From the NCBI GenBank assembly GCA_017432565.1, contig JAFRIW010000057.1, positions 1 to 34,492 of the forward strand: 34,492 nucleotides of DNA, written 5' to 3'. Origin of the DNA: Lachnospiraceae bacterium. GTDB taxonomy: Bacteria; Bacillota; Clostridia; Lachnospirales; Lachnospiraceae. The notes beneath the pieces are model-generated. The model ran no database searches. It was not told the origin of the DNA and saw only the letters and a list, made by a program, of their open reading frames with translations. The position numbers and the translations under genes were made by a program. Below, one piece after another: positions 1 through 9,681 of the stretch (position 1 is its first letter; each line of letters opens with the position of its first letter).

Positions 1-3000
1 CCTTCTTGACAGTTGCTTCTGTCTCTTCAGGAGTGTAGCTGTTCGTAAGGGTTGTGATGGTTCCTTCTGTCTTGGTTCCAGTCAGTGTATAGCCTTCCGG
101 CAGACCGGCTTCATCTTCTGTCCAGCTGTAAACGATCTCTTTGCCGGCTGCATACTTCGGAAGTTTGGTAACTGTTGCTGTCCAGCTATTGTCATCATTC
201 AGAGTTACTTCCGTTCCGTTGCTCAGGGTGACCTTCAGTTCAGTCGGTCTCTTTCCGTCCTGATTATTCGAATCGTTCCACAACTTCTTGACAGTTGCTT
301 CTGTCTCTTCAGGAGTGTAGCTGTTTGTAAGTGTTGTGACAGTTCCGTCTTTGCTGTTGCCAGTCAGTGTGTAGCCTTTCGGCAGTCCAGCCTCGTCTTC
401 GGTCCATGTGTACTCGATCAGCTGACCGTCCGAGTACTTCGGTAGCTTGTCGATTGTCGCTGTCCAGCTATTGCCTTCATTCAGTGTTACTTCTGTTCCG
501 TTGCTCAGAGTGACCTTCAGCTCAGCAGGTCTCTTTCCATCCTGATTGTTAGCATCGCTCCACACCTTCTTTACAGTTGCTTCTGTCTTTTCAGGTGTGT
601 AGCTGTTTGTTAAGGTTGTGATGGTTCCTTCTTTGCTGTTGCCAGTCAGTGTATACCCTTCCGGCAGTCCTTCTTCATCTTCTGTCCAGGTGTAAACAAT
701 CTCTGCACCGTTTGCATACTTCGGAAGGCCTGTAACTGTAGCTGTCCACTCTGTTTCTGCATTCAGTGTTACTTCTGTTCCGTTGCTCAGAGTAACCTTC
801 AGTTCAGACGGTCTCTTGCCGTCCTGGTTATTAGAATCGTTCCACACCTTCTTAACAGTTGCTTCAGTCGTCTCAGGTGTGTGCTTGTTGGTCAGGGTTG
901 TAATTGTTCCGGTCGCAGTTTTCTCTGTCTTGGACTCAGTCAGCGTGTATCCATCCGGCAGCGTACCTTCATCCCATGTGTAATTGATCAGCTCGCCGTC
1001 CTGATACTTCGGAAGATTTTTTAAGGTATCTGTCCAGTTCTTCTCTGCGTCCAGCGTCACGGATCCGGCTGTCTCCGTTCCGTTCTTCAGCGTGACAGTC
1101 AGGCTCTCAGGTCTCTTTCCATCCTGGTTGTTCGCATCGTCCCACACCTTAATGACGGTTGCATCAGTCGTGGCGCGGGTGTTGGTGAAAGCTGCGGTGG
1201 ATCCGGCAGCAACGATTGTCCCGGTTGCTCCGGTACTGGTTGTGGCAAAATCTGCATCCGGCGTCTCGGTTACGGTATAGGTCACGCCGCAGGGCAGCCC
1301 GGAAGCGGTTCTGCTGCCGCCGTCCTGAAGTGTAAAAGTCGCGACGCCATTCGCAAAGGACATGCCGCCATAAGTACCGTTGATGGTCTCATCCGAAAGC
1401 TTTACGGTAAATGTGAAGTTCTTTGACTTATCACTGTCCAGATCGCTGACGACGGTCTTTGTAACGGTGAGATCACCCTTCACTTTATTCTCGAAGGTCA
1501 CCTTGGCTGCTTCCTTATCCGGCGTTGCCGAAATGGTGCCGTCACCATTGTCCGCCAGCGTGACCTTCACCGTCTCAACGTGCGTATCATAGATGATCGT
1601 CTCATCCGTTCCGGTCACTTCACTGATGGTGTAGGTGATCGGATTCCGTCTCAGCAGATCCGCGTAGGTGTAATTGATCTGATCAAAAGTAACGCTTCCG
1701 TCCGCGGCGTTTGTCTTGGTCTGCAGCACGTTTCCTGCGGCATCCTTCAGTTCAAACGTAAACTGTCCTGCAGTAAGCGTTCCGCCGGTCAGAATTTTGA
1801 CCGCACCGAGCTGTGTATCGCCGTCTGCACCATAAGCGTTGTTAACCTGGTCTGTTCTGGTTTTGACAGTTCTGTCACTGCCCGGGATGGTTTTCGTAGT
1901 GGAAGTTCCGGGCGCATAGGTCACCTGGTAGTTGTTGCTGACAGAGACTCCGCCCGTCGTTGTCTCACCTGTCACAAGAATCATGCCGCTCGGATCGACC
2001 GGGTCGACCTGCTGGCCACCCTGCTCATCCGTTGAAACGACGACTTCTCTGACAATATAGTGATCCGGATCACCTACGGTGTAGGTAACCTCTGTTGTTC
2101 CGGGAGTAATGCTTCTGACAGTTCCGGGCACCAGATCGCCGATCGCTCCTGTACTCTTGTCAACGTAGTAGAGGGCAACCGATACGGTACCGTGTGTCCG
2201 GATGCTGCCGGCATTTCGCCAGTTTTTGACGACCTTCAGCTCATTGCCAGGTTTGTTGGTCACGATGACATGCGCATCCTGGCCGTGCTTGATGCGGCCA
2301 TCCGCGCTGTTGTAAGGAGACAGTCCGTCCGCGCCGGGAAGTACGATTCCGGCACCTTCCGTAATCTGTGCCGCGTCGTAAGTGCCGTTCTCCAGTGTCT
2401 TGCTGACATACTGGAAACCGTCCGGCAGATTGTTTCTCTCGACTACGAGGAAATCCGTTCCCTGAATCAGTCCCGGGATCAGAATATTGAAGCCTGCGGG
2501 GATACCGGCGATCGCGCCGTTTAAGCCGGAGCGGTCACAGACGACTTTTTCCTTGCCGCGCGATACGAGCGATCCGTCGTCTTCCTTATGATAGTAATTT
2601 CCGTCCTTATCCTGCAGGTAATAGTCGCCCATGCTGTACGGCACCAGCTTACCGTTTCCGGCAAAGCCGCCGGCCGCGTCACCGGTCAGTTCACCGCTGT
2701 TATCCTCTACATAGACGTAGAACTCAAATCTTTCTGTCGGGTCGAAGACGCTGCCTTCAGGAAGATCCTTTGTGATCTTCAGATTTCTGGAAAATGCTTC
2801 CGAGCAGGTGTTGCCGAACTCAAGCAGAGGGCGTGAAATAACCGTAGCGACTGTACTGGATACGATTCCGTCCTTCGGGATCGCTTCTTCGCCGTCAACG
2901 ATCACGCCGCCGTTAATCATGACTGAGTCAAAATCGTCTGCTCTCAGACCGAGTTCGCGCGCGTAATATTTTGCATTCGGATAATCCGCTTCATTGACAG

Positions 3001-6000
3001 TGAAGTCAGCGGATTCACCGGGCTTCAGGAAAAAGACGTTGTCATAAATGACACCGTTCAGATTAACCTGCTGGAATGTCGCCTGCCGTGTGTTGCCCTT
3101 CGCATCGGTGATCACCGCGCTGGTCAGCGGCAGATCCGATCCGTCCGGACCGGCGCCTGCCAGGAATGCCTGGTAGGCAAAGAAGACGTTCGCGTACTGT
3201 TCCTGAGCGGAGTCAGCGAGATTCTTTTTAATCGTAAAGGTCTCCGGCTTAACAGTAGGCAGGTTGAACTTCACGTTCAGGTTGGAAGCATGCGCGCCGC
3301 GCTCCATGTAGAACATCGTCATGGAGTGTCCTGTGTAATCGTCAAAAGTAGGCGTCCCGCTGTATGTACCGGTCGCAGCATCATAGGTCATTTTGAAGTG
3401 TTCGCTGACCTTCGTCGGATCCCAGGGATCACCGTTCGGGAAAATACCTGCTGCCTTGAACTCGTCAAAGATGGTGGACGACTCTCCGGTAGAATAAGTG
3501 ATTGCACCGGTCTGGAAATTGATCCGGCCGGTCTGGGAACTGTGGATACCGCCTACATCCAGGATACGCACGCCGTCGACATAAACCCACAGATCGTCAT
3601 CTCCGGAGAATTCGTAGATGATCGGGTTTCCGAATTCGTCGAGGCCGTCTTTGGCGCAGAGGAAATTGGTTTCCAGCTTCATGCCAAAGTAGTAGTCAAT
3701 CTTCGGTTCTTTGGTGCCGTTGGCATACCCTGCGACATAGATATCCTCCATGTAGCGCGGATCCGATGTGGGAACGCTGGTATAGTGATGGGGGTTGCCC
3801 ACCGGGTTCTTCAGCGAGTTGTACGGGAAGAAGTTGCCATAGGTAAGATCTGCCGTATCGGCTGTTCCGAGCTGACGGTATACTTCAAACCTGTTGTTGG
3901 CTTCGTCGAACCATGCGTAGTTCTGACGAGCGTTGTAGCTGTAATATCCGGTCTCGGAATAGACGCTCGCGAGGAACAGGTTGGAAGGTGTGCCCTTCTG
4001 ATATGTCGAATTAAAGAGCTGGTTCAGCTTTGTGTCATTCGCAAGAACACGGTTTACGAGATTTCTCTGAATGCTGGTCGGGGTATACAGGTCAGTACCC
4101 ATGATGCCGGACATCATGGAACGGCTCGGGAAGTCGTACATCGTGATCCTGATTTTGTCGCTGCTGATCGTATCCACGATGTCCAGCTTTGCCTGGGGAT
4201 CCTTATCCTTCGGCACCGTGGTCGCAAAACGGAACGTTCTGGAATCCGAGCGCGTCGGCTCCGCGACGATCTCACTATCCTTATTCACATAGTGAACACC
4301 GAAATAACCACCCTCGTTCCATGTCTCGATTGTAGAGATCGCATCGCCGTCATCGCGGCCTGTGAGATGTACGCTGCCGTCCTCGGAAGAAACGACACCG
4401 TTCATGGAAGGCGTCAGATATTTGCCCGTAGCCGGGTTGTAAAGCTGGTAATAACCGGTCGGATTCTTGCTCTCCAGGTCATCGACATAGATCACAAGCT
4501 GCCAGTAGAGTTCCGGTGTCGTCCAGTCATTTTCAGGCTTGGCGGCCATGTAGACCTGATCGCCGGATTCCGTCACACGCACCAGTTCGCCGTTTCCGTC
4601 CAGCGCATACAGTTCGGTTTCGCCTGTCGTTTCATTGAAAACACTCTGGTACAGGACGATCTGGTCGCTTTCTCCGGCTGACCCCTCCTGTCCATACACT
4701 TTATAAATTCCGTCAAGATCGGAGACCGAAGCCATGTATGCGGTCGCAAAGGCATCTGTGGCCTTCGTCAGATAGATCTTCTCCGAATCGCCGAAATAGT
4801 TGTTGGCACGGAAGCCGTTCGCGATGTTTTCGCCCTGCAGGTTCGGTGCCATGCCGCCGTGGTCGAGCCGGACCCTGCCGCCGTCCTGCACGGTCACCGT
4901 GATCTCCTGGTCTTCGCCTGCGGTGTCGGAAAGGATAATCGGTCCTTCTTTCGTCGACGAAATCGTCAAGTACTTCTTGCTGCCGTCTACCGTTGTCGAA
5001 ACATAGTAGACGCCGTTTTCCGGATCAACCGGTTCAAAAGTCCATTTTGTCTCGCTGCCGTCAGAGAAGATCATCTGCTCCCCGTCAACGGTAACTACCT
5101 CCACCTGCAGCGCAGCGCGCCTGTTGGAGTATTTCGGGTTGTTTTCCGACTGAATGGTGCTGTACTTGTTTTTTACGAGTACAGTCAGGGCATACGACTG
5201 GCCGGCAAGATCCGTCACCGGATCGCCGGTCTCTCCATCCTGATCAACGAACACGTAACGCGAGAAGCTCTCGGTAGTGAAGCAGATCGCGTCAGAGCCC
5301 TTGTCGTCCGGCGTGATCACATCATCACCGTCTTCGGTGAAGTGTACGACGCTGACGGACTCGTCCGCCTTCATCCCGACGAGCTCCGCGGAGACGTCGA
5401 CCGCCGCAGCCGGCTGCACTTCCTCTCCGTCACTCATGATCGAGATATCAAAAATACGGATCTTACCGGCTGACGGTGTAACTTCCGTATCCGGATCTGC
5501 GTTTTCCCGCAGCGCCTCAAGCGTGCGGTTCACCGTCTCTTCGTACCCCTCGTCCTCTTCAAGGATCTCGGTCACTTCGAGCTCAGCGTCCTCGGGGATC
5601 TTCGCATCCGCGCCGTAGGTCACAATGATCTCATAAGTCGCGCCGCTCGCGCTGATGACGCGCTTGCGCAGCTGTCCGTCTACCCGGAAGCCGAACACAG
5701 AGAAGCTCTCCGTCTCGAACCGGATCTGGTTTGCGTCTAATAAAGTCGTGTCGTCCTGGTTGATCTGTTCAACATGGATGTCGTCGGCTGTAATGTTTTC
5801 AGCCTGAATTGTGGCATCCACCTGGGATTTGACCTGCTCGGACAGAGTCAGATGACTGACTTCGATCTGCTCCGGCTCATCCGCGAGGTCAGAGAGCTGG
5901 GTCTGCAGGAAGCGGAACTTCACGTTCACATCGCCTTCCTTCGGCTCAAACTCAACCTTCCCGCCGTCCGGGTTTTCAATCATGAACGCGATGTCATAGA

Positions 6001-7672
6001 GCAGTGTGTTGGAGGCATCATAAGCCTCGCCGCTGTCAGCAGTCTCTGCTTCGTTTCCGTTCTGCGCAGCATTCTGATTCAGGGCGTCCAGGTAGGCGTC
6101 CTGCATCGGTCCCTGCGGGATCGGTGTCACAACCAGCTCTGCCTGATCCGGTACAGCGTCCCCGCTGGAGAGCCGGACAGTTACTTCGATTTCATCGTCG
6201 CGATACAGATAGAAGGTACGGCTCTGTTCCTGTGCCTTGTAGGTGAGCACAATTTCCGCATCCTCGGTCAGCGCATGCTTTTCTTCGCCGGTGCCGTAGA
6301 AATAAGCCGGTCCCTTCGAAACCTGTGCACTTCTGTTATTCTCTTCGTCAGACGCCTGTTTGTCCTGCTGCCCGTCCGCGTTTTCACCGGATGCCGTCTG
6401 CTCTTTCTTAAGCCACTCGGCAGGAGCGCTGTTTATCGCTGCGTGGTCAAAATGATATTCTACTTCGTAGTAGCGGTTGGTGTTTCCGATGCGCGTCGCC
6501 GCGCTGACGCTTTCGCCCTGCGGGAACTGATCGAAAGAAACGGTCCCGTCAAAATCAGGAAGATCCAGCCCGCTGTATTCGCCGATGGTCGTTCCGTCCT
6601 CATCGACAATGCTGTAATGAAGGACAGGTATCTTCTGCTCTTCTTTTTCTTCAATAACTTCTGTCTGCTCACAGCGCACCGTGACAGCAGTGTCTTCCTT
6701 TACTTCATGTTTTGCCCCGTCTGCTGTCTCATAACCGAACGAGGGAACCTTGACCTCAACTTCAACTGTTTCGGTGAATTCTTCCTCCTGCGCAGCGCTC
6801 TCGCCCGAAGAAGCTTCCGCCGCGTCCGATGCTTCGGAACCGCCGGCAGTTTCATCGGCTGCGTCACCATTGCCGGGCTCTGCATGGCTGACTGCACGTC
6901 TGACTTTATGGATGGTCTTTTCGACCGTGATGGTTTCATAAGTCACATAGAGACGGGTGACTTCTTCGCCGCCGGCTTCAGCTGCCGTGAAATCGTAACC
7001 CTCAGGTGCATCGACACTCTCTTTATTAAAGAAGTATTCCGTCCTGCTCTCGGAGAGTTCGATGGTCTGGGTGATGGGATTGCCGGAAGCGGCGGATTCG
7101 TCTTCACGCTCATCCGTGGTGCTGCCTTCAGTAATGGGTTGACCGTTCTGATCAACAAAATTCAGGGTGAAGCGAACGCGGGGGATTTCGATCTCCGGCA
7201 TGTCCTCACTGAGAATGACTTCTTCATACTCTGTTTCAGCTGCAGTCTCTTCTTTCTTTTCCTGCTCCTCGTCCTCTTTTTCGCCGTCCTCGGATTCTTC
7301 CTTTTCTGCGTCCTCTTCGCCTTCCTGCGTTTCCGCTTCTTCTCCTTCTCCTGTAATCTCAGTCTCTTCTGTTCCGGCAGTTTCTGCCGCAGGGTCAATA
7401 ATCTCTGCGGCATCAGAAGACTCTGCAGAATCCTGCGCCTCAGCAGCCGGCTCCTGGACGTCTGCCGGCGTCTCTGCGGGTGCTTCCGATTCTGCGGGAG
7501 CCGGAGTTTCCGCTTCAGCGGGTGCAGCCATTTCCTGCGGCGCTTCCGTCGTCTCGCCGTCCTCGGCCAGAACATTGATCTGAGTTGTATAGCAGGAAGA
7601 GGCGGTCAGAACAGCCGCCAGCAGGATGCTTAAAAATCTGTATTTAAGTTTTCTGCATTTTATTCTCTTCAA
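1..7672 (-). CDS. Giant multidomain Cna_B-type surface adhesin (3' end outside window)
   Basis: One frame is open from a TTG start at 7672 to the window edge, giving 2557 residues with no stop; I spot-checked the frame near 7250, 4640, 1490 and 10. Residues 1-38 are a signal peptide (KRIKCRKLKYRF, then a hydrophobic stretch). Residues about 38-170 are Pro/Ala/Glu-rich. A large beta-rich region follows, then a fibro-slime/PA14-like domain around residue 1358 with the metal-binding-type motif GDDDLWVYVDG. Next come an FctA/Spy0128-like pilin domain (about 1890-2058, YTISEVTGTDETIIYDTH), a related domain (about 2065-2160, LTVTKTVVSDLDSD) and four Cna_B repeats (about 2172-2556). Each Cna_B repeat has the Lys (VKKVW), Glu (WTEDE) and Asn (LTNSYTP) expected for an intramolecular isopeptide bond. 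Function inferred: wall-anchored adhesin or pilus-like stalk. Any LPXTG motif would be beyond position 1. An in-frame GTG at 7702 is an alternative start; the ribosome site is weak for both. Confidence 0.9.
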   Translation of the reverse strand, partial: MKRIKCRKLKYRFLSILLAAVLTASSCYTTQINVLAEDGETTEAPQEMAAPAEAETPAPAESEAPAETPADVQEPAAEAQDSAESSDAAEIIDPAAETAGTEETEITGEGEEAETQEGEEDAEKEESEDGEKEDEEQEKKEETAAETEYEEVILSEDMPEIEIPRVRFTLNFVDQNGQPITEGSTTDEREDESAASGNPITQTIELSESRTEYFFNKESVDAPEGYDFTAAEAGGEEVTRLYVTYETITVEKTIHKVRRAVSHAEPGNGDAADETAGGSEASDAAEASSGESAAQEEEFTETVEVEVKVPSFGYETADGAKHEVKEDTAVTVRCEQTEVIEEKEEQKIPVLHYSIVDEDGTTIGEYSGLDLPDFDGTVSFDQFPQGESVSAATRIGNTNRYYEVEYHFDHAAINSAPAEWLKKEQTASGENADGQQDKQASDEENNRSAQVSKGPAYFYGTGEEKHALTEDAEIVLTYKAQEQSRTFYLYRDDEIEVTVRLSSGDAVPDQAELVVTPIPQGPMQDAYLDALNQNAAQNGNEAETADSGEAYDASNTLLYDIAFMIENPDGGKVEFEPKEGDVNVKFRFLQTQLSDLADEPEQIEVSHLTLSEQVKSQVDATIQAENITADDIHVEQINQDDTTLLDANQIRFETESFSVFGFRVDGQLRKRVISASGATYEIIVTYGADAKIPEDAELEVTEILEEDEGYEETVNRTLEALRENADPDTEVTPSAGKIRIFDISIMSDGEEVQPAAAVDVSAELVGMKADESVSVVHFTEDGDDVITPDDKGSDAICFTTESFSRYVFVDQDGETGDPVTDLAGQSYALTVLVKNKYSTIQSENNPKYSNRRAALQVEVVTVDGEQMIFSDGSETKWTFEPVDPENGVYYVSTTVDGSKKYLTISSTKEGPIILSDTAGEDQEITVTVQDGGRVRLDHGGMAPNLQGENIANGFRANNYFGDSEKIYLTKATDAFATAYMASVSDLDGIYKVYGQEGSAGESDQIVLYQSVFNETTGETELYALDGNGELVRVTESGDQVYMAAKPENDWTTPELYWQLVIYVDDLESKNPTGYYQLYNPATGKYLTPSMNGVVSSEDGSVHLTGRDDGDAISTIETWNEGGYFGVHYVNKDSEIVAEPTRSDSRTFRFATTVPKDKDPQAKLDIVDTISSDKIRITMYDFPSRSMMSGIMGTDLYTPTSIQRNLVNRVLANDTKLNQLFNSTYQKGTPSNLFLASVYSETGYYSYNARQNYAWFDEANNRFEVYRQLGTADTADLTYGNFFPYNSLKNPVGNPHHYTSVPTSDPRYMEDIYVAGYANGTKEPKIDYYFGMKLETNFLCAKDGLDEFGNPIIYEFSGDDDLWVYVDGVRILDVGGIHSSQTGRINFQTGAITYSTGESSTIFDEFKAAGIFPNGDPWDPTKVSEHFKMTYDAATGTYSGTPTFDDYTGHSMTMFYMERGAHASNLNVKFNLPTVKPETFTIKKNLADSAQEQYANVFFAYQAFLAGAGPDGSDLPLTSAVITDAKGNTRQATFQQVNLNGVIYDNVFFLKPGESADFTVNEADYPNAKYYARELGLRADDFDSVMINGGVIVDGEEAIPKDGIVSSTVATVISRPLLEFGNTCSEAFSRNLKITKDLPEGSVFDPTERFEFYVYVEDNSGELTGDAAGGFAGNGKLVPYSMGDYYLQDKDGNYYHKEDDGSLVSRGKEKVVCDRSGLNGAIAGIPAGFNILIPGLIQGTDFLVVERNNLPDGFQYVSKTLENGTYDAAQITEGAGIVLPGADGLSPYNSADGRIKHGQDAHVIVTNKPGNELKVVKNWRNAGSIRTHGTVSVALYYVDKSTGAIGDLVPGTVRSITPGTTEVTYTVGDPDHYIVREVVVSTDEQGGQQVDPVDPSGMILVTGETTTGGVSVSNNYQVTYAPGTSTTKTIPGSDRTVKTRTDQVNNAYGADGDTQLGAVKILTGGTLTAGQFTFELKDAAGNVLQTKTNAADGSVTFDQINYTYADLLRRNPITYTISEVTGTDETIIYDTHVETVKVTLADNGDGTISATPDKEAAKVTFENKVKGDLTVTKTVVSDLDSDKSKNFTFTVKLSDETINGTYGGMSFANGVATFTLQDGGSRTASGLPCGVTYTVTETPDADFATTSTGATGTIVAAGSTAAFTNTRATTDATVIKVWDDANNQDGKRPESLTVTLKNGTETAGSVTLDAEKNWTDTLKNLPKYQDGELINYTWDEGTLPDGYTLTESKTEKTATGTITTLTNKHTPETTEATVKKVWNDSNNQDGKRPSELKVTLSNGTEVTLNAETEWTATVTGLPKYANGAEIVYTWTEDEEGLPEGYTLTGNSKEGTITTLTNSYTPEKTEATVKKVWSDANNQDGKRPAELKVTLSNGTEVTLNEGNSWTATIDKLPKYSDGQLIEYTWTEDEAGLPKGYTLTGNSKDGTVTTLTNSYTPEETEATVKKLWNDSNNQDGKRPTELKVTLSNGTEVTLNDDNSWTATVTKLPKYAAGKEIVYSWTEDEAGLPEGYTLTGTKTEGTITTLTNSYTPEETEATVKK
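3..1148 (-). repeat. Tandem Cna_B-coding repeats, three of 282 bp and one of 300 bp
   Basis: Within the adhesin gene the block encoding VKKVWND-NNQDGKRP recurs with exact spacing. Unit boundaries fall at about 1148, 848, 566 and 284, so the last three units are 282 bp (94 codons) and the first is 300 bp. The units are close to identical over long stretches and differ mainly in the strand after LPKY and in the GTKTEG/GNSKEG turn. More copies may lie beyond the window edge. Such repeats can expand or contract by recombination and can collapse in assembly. Confidence 0.9.
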
Positions 7673-7747
7673 TAGAAAGTACCCCGTTGATCGAAATAAC
7701 ACTATTATATTTGCTAAACCGTATATATATGGATAGGTTACAGTACG

Positions 7748-7775
7748 TCTATAGTAAAATTATCATAAATTTCAA
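7748..7775 (-). promoter_or_regulatory. Probable sigma-A promoter of the adhesin gene
   Basis: Read on the minus strand, TTGAAA (7775-7770), a 16-base spacer and TATAGA (7753-7748) lie about 75 bases upstream of the TTG start. A second TATAAT-like hexamer nearer the gene has no clear -35. The 173-base divergent gap to the kinase gene is AT-rich and holds both promoters. Confidence 0.5.
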
Positions 7776-7827
7776 TAGCTGTAAAGTTTTTTCTTCGTTT
7801 TTTGATTATTTTTTTCGGGCGTAAATA

Positions 7828-7836
7828 TGCTATAGT
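7828..7836 (+). promoter_or_regulatory. Extended -10 promoter of the GHKL kinase
   Basis: TGCTATAGT is an extended -10 element (TGn followed by TATAGT at 7831-7836). No -35 hexamer is at proper spacing; TTGATT at 7802 is 23 bases away. The -10 ends only 9 bases before the ATG at 7846, so the transcript would begin within a few bases of the start codon. Confidence 0.5.
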
Positions 7837-7845
7837 ACATTTGCC

Positions 7846-9162
7846 ATGAATAATATCTACCTTCGATATATTCTTGAATTTGCAGTGATTATTCCGGGAG
7901 CGTTTTTCGCGTTGCTGCCGGTGAAGAATGATCTGCGCTTTAAGCAGGGAATGGTGGCGGGGATTGCGACGGCGATCATGTCTCTATTTATTATGGTGGG
8001 CTCTGCGATCTGCTATCGGTATGGTCTGTCTTCTAACGCGATCCTGATGCCGGGGATGATTCTGTTCTTTATCCCGTATTGCCTGATTGTGACGCTGAGT
8101 TTTTCCAAGAAGCTGTATCTGTTTGTGCAGGCGATGCTGTTCGTGGGATTCGGCACGATGTACGGCTCTTACCTGATGGCGCCGATTGAGACGGACGGCT
8201 TCCTGTTCACGGCGCCGACCAGCATGATGGTTCTGCTGATTGATCTGGTGATAGGCATTCTGTTTTATGAGACTTTTACTGTCAAGCTGCCGCTGCTGCT
8301 GCGACATGAGGCTCTGAATCAGACATGGGCCTGGATGTCTGTGATTCCGGCCGGCCTGCTGGTGCTGGTTTTCAGTCTGGTTCCGAACAATATGCAGCTT
8401 GTCATGACCGGACGCATCCGGCCGGTTGCGCTGAGCGCGCTTCTATTGATCCCGATCGGAACCTGGCTCTTATATCATGTCGTCTGGCGGGTTATGCGGG
8501 CTGTTACAGAGAATCACCGGCTGCAGCAGGAAAACAGCCTGCTTCAGATGGAGCAGAAACGCTATGAAGAAATGCGGGCTTATATGGATGCCACACGCAA
8601 AATCCGGCATGACGCGAGGCAGCATTATCTGGTGATTCATGATCTGGCGGAGAAGGGAGAACTGGAGCAGCTCAAGGAATACCTCGAACAGCTAGATGCG
8701 CTGAACAACGTGCCGTATTTTGCCTATTGCGGACATGCGACCATCGATGCGCTTGCCTCGTATTATGACAACGTGGCAAAGGCACAGAATACAGCGATTT
8801 CCTGGACACTGCAGTTTCCGAAGAAGGTCAATATGAATATTGCGGATTACTGCGGAATGCTGGGTAATCTGCTGGAGAATTCCGTGCGGGCAGTGGCGCA
8901 GCTGCCGGAAGAGAAACGGCATATTACGGTGGTTTCCCGTCTCATCTCAGAACAGATGCTGGGGCTCTCCGTGGAGAATCCCTACACCGGCCGGATCCGG
9001 TTCGGGCGGGATGGTCTGCCGCGCTCCAGTCAGCCTGAGCACGGCATCGGACTCTCCTCTGTTGCCGCTACAGTTCACAAGTACAACGGAACGCTGGATA
9101 TCACAACAGAAAGCGGCATCTTCTCTGTCAATATCCTGCTGAATCTGACGTCGCAGTCATAA
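7846..9162 (+). CDS. GHKL-domain sensor histidine kinase (AgrC-like topology), orphan
   Basis: 438 residues. About six hydrophobic segments fill residues 1-215. They are followed by a linker helix (220-250), a phospho-acceptor region with RHDARQH (His255), an N-box (GNLLENSVRA, about 340-349) and a short G-box (HGIGLSSV, 399-406). This order is typical of HATPase_c_5/GHKL kinases that sense peptides or envelope signals. Known role of the family: autophosphorylation and transfer to a LytTR-type response regulator. No response regulator is present in the window, so the partner is unknown. The ATG at 7846 is the first start after an in-frame TAA and has no Shine-Dalgarno sequence. The gene is divergent from the giant adhesin, which makes the adhesin a natural but unproven target. 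Confidence 0.85.
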   Translation: MNNIYLRYILEFAVIIPGAFFALLPVKNDLRFKQGMVAGIATAIMSLFIMVGSAICYRYGLSSNAILMPGMILFFIPYCLIVTLSFSKKLYLFVQAMLFVGFGTMYGSYLMAPIETDGFLFTAPTSMMVLLIDLVIGILFYETFTVKLPLLLRHEALNQTWAWMSVIPAGLLVLVFSLVPNNMQLVMTGRIRPVALSALLLIPIGTWLLYHVVWRVMRAVTENHRLQQENSLLQMEQKRYEEMRAYMDATRKIRHDARQHYLVIHDLAEKGELEQLKEYLEQLDALNNVPYFAYCGHATIDALASYYDNVAKAQNTAISWTLQFPKKVNMNIADYCGMLGNLLENSVRAVAQLPEEKRHITVVSRLISEQMLGLSVENPYTGRIRFGRDGLPRSSQPEHGIGLSSVAATVHKYNGTLDITTESGIFSVNILLNLTSQS

Positions 9163-9222
9163 ACAGGATGTGGCGGATGCCGTTATCGTGATTCGCTGTC
9201 CATGCAGTAAGGTTGGAAGTTT

Positions 9223-9681
9223 TTACTCGACTTCAGCGATCAGTTCCACTTCCACAGCTGCGTCCATCGGCAGCTGATTCACCCCGACAGCCGTTCTCGC
9301 GTGCACGCCCGCGTCGCCGAACACATCGCCCAGCAGCTCGGACGCCGCATTGGCCACCAGATGCTGCTTGTCAAAGCCATTCTCTGTCGCCACAAAGGCC
9401 TGCAGTTTCACAATGCGCTTCACGCGGTCCAGATCGCCCAGCTCCGCCTTCAGCGCAGCCAGTCCGTTGATCATGCACAGCCTCGCTGCCGCCTGCGCGT
9501 CCTCCAGCGTCAGCGCGCCGCCTGCCTTGCCCGTGTAAGCCAGCTTCCCGTCCTTCGTCGGAATCTGCCCGGAAACAAAGATCAGATTGCCCGTCCGGAC
9601 CGCCGGAACATACTTCGCCGCCGGCTTGCTTCCTGCCGGAAGATCAATTCCAAGTGCCGCAATTCTCTCTTCTGCTTTCAT
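9223..9681 (-). CDS. ridA: RidA family reactive-intermediate deaminase
   Basis: 152 residues with the YjgF/YER057c/UK114 fold signature: GNLIFVSGQIP near residue 32-42 and a C-terminal block HARTAVGVNQLPMDAAVEVE. In characterised RidA proteins the Arg of this block binds the carboxylate of enamine/imine intermediates made by PLP enzymes. The protein is slightly longer than the usual ~128 residues and resembles the longer Rid subgroup. An AAGGAGG site lies seven bases before the ATG. Its ATG overlaps the stop of the upstream RhuM remnant, and a palindromic repeat ends just before the ribosome site. It is the last gene of the minus-strand block and converges on the kinase gene. I see no clear terminator in the 60-base gap. 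Confidence 0.9.
   Translation of the reverse strand: MKAEERIAALGIDLPAGSKPAAKYVPAVRTGNLIFVSGQIPTKDGKLAYTGKAGGALTLEDAQAAARLCMINGLAALKAELGDLDRVKRIVKLQAFVATENGFDKQHLVANAASELLGDVFGDAGVHARTAVGVNQLPMDAAVEVELIAEVE

Noticed and set aside
3..1148. Regularly spaced repeats considered as a CRISPR array
   Set aside because: Units are 282 bp, contiguous and protein-coding, with no short repeat-spacer alternation.
5774..7633. 619-codon open frame on the plus strand
   Set aside because: It lies antisense to the adhesin, whose frame has a signal peptide and recognisable domains. The predicted protein is Cys/Phe/Arg-rich without motifs and has no ribosome site.
7802..7836. Standard -35/-10 promoter for the kinase (TTGATT and TATAGT)
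   Set aside because: The spacer would be 23 bases, too long; the extended -10 explains the site better.
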